From assembly GCA_030147905.1 (NCBI GenBank), contig JASBUM010000292.1:1-7145 (forward strand): a stretch of 7,145 nt of DNA, given 5' to 3'. The stretch is from Acidimangrovimonas sp. Its GTDB lineage: Bacteria; Pseudomonadota; Alphaproteobacteria; Rhodobacterales; Rhodobacteraceae. The notes beneath the pieces were generated by a model that saw only the letters and a program-made list of their open reading frames with translations, was not told the DNA's origin and ran no database searches. Below, piece after piece: positions 6,530 to 7,145 of the stretch; position 1 is the stretch's first letter, and the number at the start of each line of letters is the position of its first letter. The position numbers and the translations under genes were made by a program.

Positions 6530-6544
6530 ACGGCTGAAAAGCCG
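6523..6544 (+). repeat. 8-bp tandem repeat over the pgk stop and a GAAA-loop hairpin
   Basis: CGGCTGAA occurs at 6523-6530 and 6531-6538; the first copy contains the pgk stop TGA (6527-6529). The second copy forms a hairpin CGGCT (6531-6535), GAAA loop, AGCCG (6540-6544). A short stem with a stable GNRA tetraloop directly after the stop could help define the 3' end of the mRNA. With a 5-bp stem and no T-run it is a weak terminator at best. Confidence 0.5.
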
Positions 6545-6621
6545 GCCGCAAGCGCCGATCCGAAGGCCCCGCGCCGCGCCGGTCCCACTTGCCCCCGAGG
6601 GCGTTCCGGCGGCCTCTCCCC

Positions 6622-6666
6622 GGCTCATCCAGCCCAGACTCATCTTTCCCGGGCTCATCTTTCGTT
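6622..6666. repeat. 15-bp-period array, three units around CTCATC
   Basis: Units begin at 6622, 6637 and 6652, each with the core CTCATC at positions 3-8 (6624, 6639 and 6654). Units 2 and 3 share CTCATCTTTC exactly. Read on the minus strand it would give a five-residue repeat of the type (K/L)DE(P/S)G. The third unit overlaps the start of the intergenic motif copy B, so the array may have grown by duplicating the edge of that motif. Confidence 0.7.
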
Positions 6667-6677
6667 TCCAAATATCC
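6656..6677. repeat. Intergenic motif, copy B
   Basis: It matches copy A (794-815) at 19 of 22 bases: CATCTTTCGTT and AAATATCC are identical and only the three bases between them differ. Here the AAATATCC is followed by TCGGGGG and two hairpins, an arrangement I recall as common in Rhodobacterales intergenic DNA. It may be a dispersed repeat associated with transcript ends. Confidence 0.6.
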
Positions 6678-6687
6678 TCGGGGGCAA

Positions 6688-6724
6688 GGCGCGGAACGCG
6701 CCGCAGGGGGCGGAAAGCCCCCTG
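6688..6724 (+). terminator. Two adjacent hairpins, possible terminator of pgk
   Basis: Hairpin 1 is GGCGCG (6688-6693), loop GAA, CGCGCC (6697-6702). Hairpin 2 is CAGGGGGC (6704-6711), loop GGAAA, GCCCCCTG (6717-6724), a perfect 8-bp stem. Both follow directly on motif copy B. They lie about 160 bases after the pgk stop and have no T-run, so termination is plausible but not shown; as part of a dispersed repeat they might serve another purpose. Confidence 0.5.
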
Positions 6725-6787
6725 TCCGCCCCGGCCCTTGCCGACCGCCTTATCCCTACCGCAGGCACCCCTCCATACCGCCCCCCG

Positions 6788-6840
6788 TCCATATCGCGCG
6801 CCCGTTCATATCGTCCCTGTCCATATCGTCCCTGTCCATA
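6788..6840. repeat. Second 15-bp-period array, CATATCG type
   Basis: TTCATATCGTCCCTG (6805-6819) and TCCATATCGTCCCTG (6820-6834) differ at one base. They are followed by a partial TCCATA (6835-6840) and preceded by a diverged unit TCCATATCG (6788-6796). The period equals that of the array at 6622-6666, but the sequence is different. Confidence 0.75.
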
Positions 6841-6976
6841 CCGGGCGCGCGCCCTGTTCTTCGCCGCCCGAGTCCGTTCCGCCCACCCGGCCGGCCCCGT
6901 CCGGATCCGCCCCGAGGCCCCGAAGGCGGCCGCCGCGCCGGCCCTCGGCGGAAACCCGCCATCCGCGCCCCGGCTC

Positions 6977-6990
6977 CGTTAGCGCCAACG
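6977..6990. promoter_or_regulatory. LacI-type operator-like palindrome upstream of the aldolase gene
   Basis: CGTTAGCGCCAACG is a 14-bp palindrome with one mismatched pair around a central GCGC. It resembles the GTTAGCGCTAAC style of sites bound by LacI-family sugar regulators (family knowledge, from memory). It sits just before a possible -35 and 67 bases before the ATG. It also overlaps a bulged stem-loop (AGCGC-C-AAC with GTTGCGCT, 6981-7000), which is an alternative explanation. Confidence 0.4.
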
Positions 6991-6993
6991 CCG

Positions 6994-7021
6994 TTGCGCT
7001 GCCCGCGGGCAATGCTCTAAG
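6994..7021 (+). promoter_or_regulatory. Candidate aldolase gene promoter
   Basis: TTGCGC (6994-6999) and TCTAAG (7016-7021) are separated by 16 bases; both match sigma-70-type consensus at 4 of 6 positions. The spacer contains the palindrome GCCCGCGGGC (7001-7010). Transcription starting near 7028 would give a leader of about 30 nt containing the AAGGA site. Confidence 0.35.
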
Positions 7022-7057
7022 CCCGGTGCAGGCCCATCCCAGCACAAGGACCCGACG

Positions 7058-7145
7058 ATGCGCGCGACCCGGACCGTCCAGAAGATCCTCAGCCATTACG
7101 AGGGCGAAACGCCCGGCGTGAAGGCCAACCTCTGCCGCATCCTGA
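7058..7145 (+). CDS. fbaB: Probable class I fructose-bisphosphate aldolase, N-terminus only
   Basis: Only 29 codons lie in the window. ACAAGGA (7044-7050) is 7 bases before the ATG, a good Shine-Dalgarno site. The peptide begins MRATRTVQKILSHYEG and continues with a PGVKANLCRIL segment, which I recognise as the N-terminus of DhnA/FbaB-like class I aldolases of Rhodobacterales, where the GTGKLVILPVDQG segment would come next. Such enzymes use a Schiff-base lysine to cleave or form fructose-1,6-bisphosphate. The position after pgk in the same direction supports this. The catalytic residues are outside the window, so the call rests on a short match and on context. Confidence 0.7.
   Translation, partial: MRATRTVQKILSHYEGETPGVKANLCRIL

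Larger units (their letters stand above)
6530..7057. other. 528-bp gap between pgk and the aldolase gene, repeat-rich, probably non-coding
   Basis: Frames are open across the gap on both strands, but their translations are Pro/Arg-rich, have no domain and simply reflect GC content and short repeats. From left to right it holds a GAAA hairpin, a 15-bp-period array ending in the intergenic motif (6622-6677), two adjacent hairpins (6688-6724), a second 15-bp-period array (about 6788-6840), a GC-rich stretch with only small stems such as GGCGG/CCGCC at 6947-6960, and a promoter/operator-like zone (6977-7021) before the aldolase start. Confidence 0.65.

Noticed and set aside
5743..6588. Minus-strand frame opposite pgk
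   Set aside because: Shadow of pgk; Ser/Ala/Arg-rich translation with no recognisable family.
6429..6671. Minus-strand small frame with a (K/L)DE(P/S)G repeat and a GAGGA-like site before a TTG
   Set aside because: The start is TTG, the AT-rich motif supplies the apparent ribosome site, and most of the frame is antisense to pgk.
6904..7020. A possible riboswitch or tRNA in the aldolase leader
   Set aside because: I found no tRNA cloverleaf or known riboswitch core, only small GC stems; a promoter/operator explanation is simpler.
6408..7121. Plus-strand frame spanning the pgk end and the whole pgk-aldolase gap
   Set aside because: It overlaps pgk out of frame, and its Pro-rich translation, including the VHIVP repeats, comes from the 15-bp arrays and GC content.
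1..7145. A CRISPR array, toxin-antitoxin pair, phage or defence island
   Set aside because: No regularly spaced repeats with unique spacers and no gene of those families; all confident genes are housekeeping or a common oxidoreductase.

Overview
The window looks like chromosomal DNA of a very GC-rich alphaproteobacterium, most likely from the Rhodobacterales (Rhodobacter/Rhodovulum-like). The tyrosyl-tRNA synthetase sequence, the pgk to class I aldolase order and an intergenic AAATATCC-type motif all resemble what I know of that group. This placement is from memory of families, not from a search. Codon use is strongly GC-ending, and long shadow ORFs run opposite nearly every real gene.

Layout: (1) 1-709, the 3' part of an SDR-family oxidoreductase (+). 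(2) 710-913, a short gap between convergent genes with one copy of an intergenic motif, a possible terminator hairpin and a 12-bp tandem duplication across the tyrS stop. (3) 914-2161, tyrS (-). (4) about 2162-2243, a divergent promoter region with a palindromic TGTATACA that could serve both directions. (5) 2244-3698, anmK (+), carrying an in-frame, low-complexity insert of exactly 119 codons bounded by near-identical 11-bp sequences. (6) 3699-4023, a convergent gap with hairpins and short repeats. (7) 4024-4671 and 4664-5170, two overlapping cyclophilin genes (-), one exported and one cytosolic. (8) 5171-5320, a divergent promoter region. (9) 5321-6529, pgk (+). (10) 6530-7057, a 528-bp gap with hairpins, two 15-bp-period repeat arrays, a second copy of the intergenic motif and a possible LacI-type operator. 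(11) 7058 to the end, the first 29 codons of a probable class I fructose-bisphosphate aldolase (+).

The genes are mostly housekeeping: translation (tyrS), cell-wall recycling (anmK), protein folding (the two peptidyl-prolyl isomerases) and central glycolysis/gluconeogenesis (pgk and the aldolase). I see no defence system, CRISPR array, mobile element with a transposase, prophage or biosynthetic cluster, and nothing amounting to a new multi-gene system. The points most worth a second look are the anmK insert, the repeated intergenic motif with its hairpins, and the repeat-rich, possibly regulated leader of the aldolase gene.
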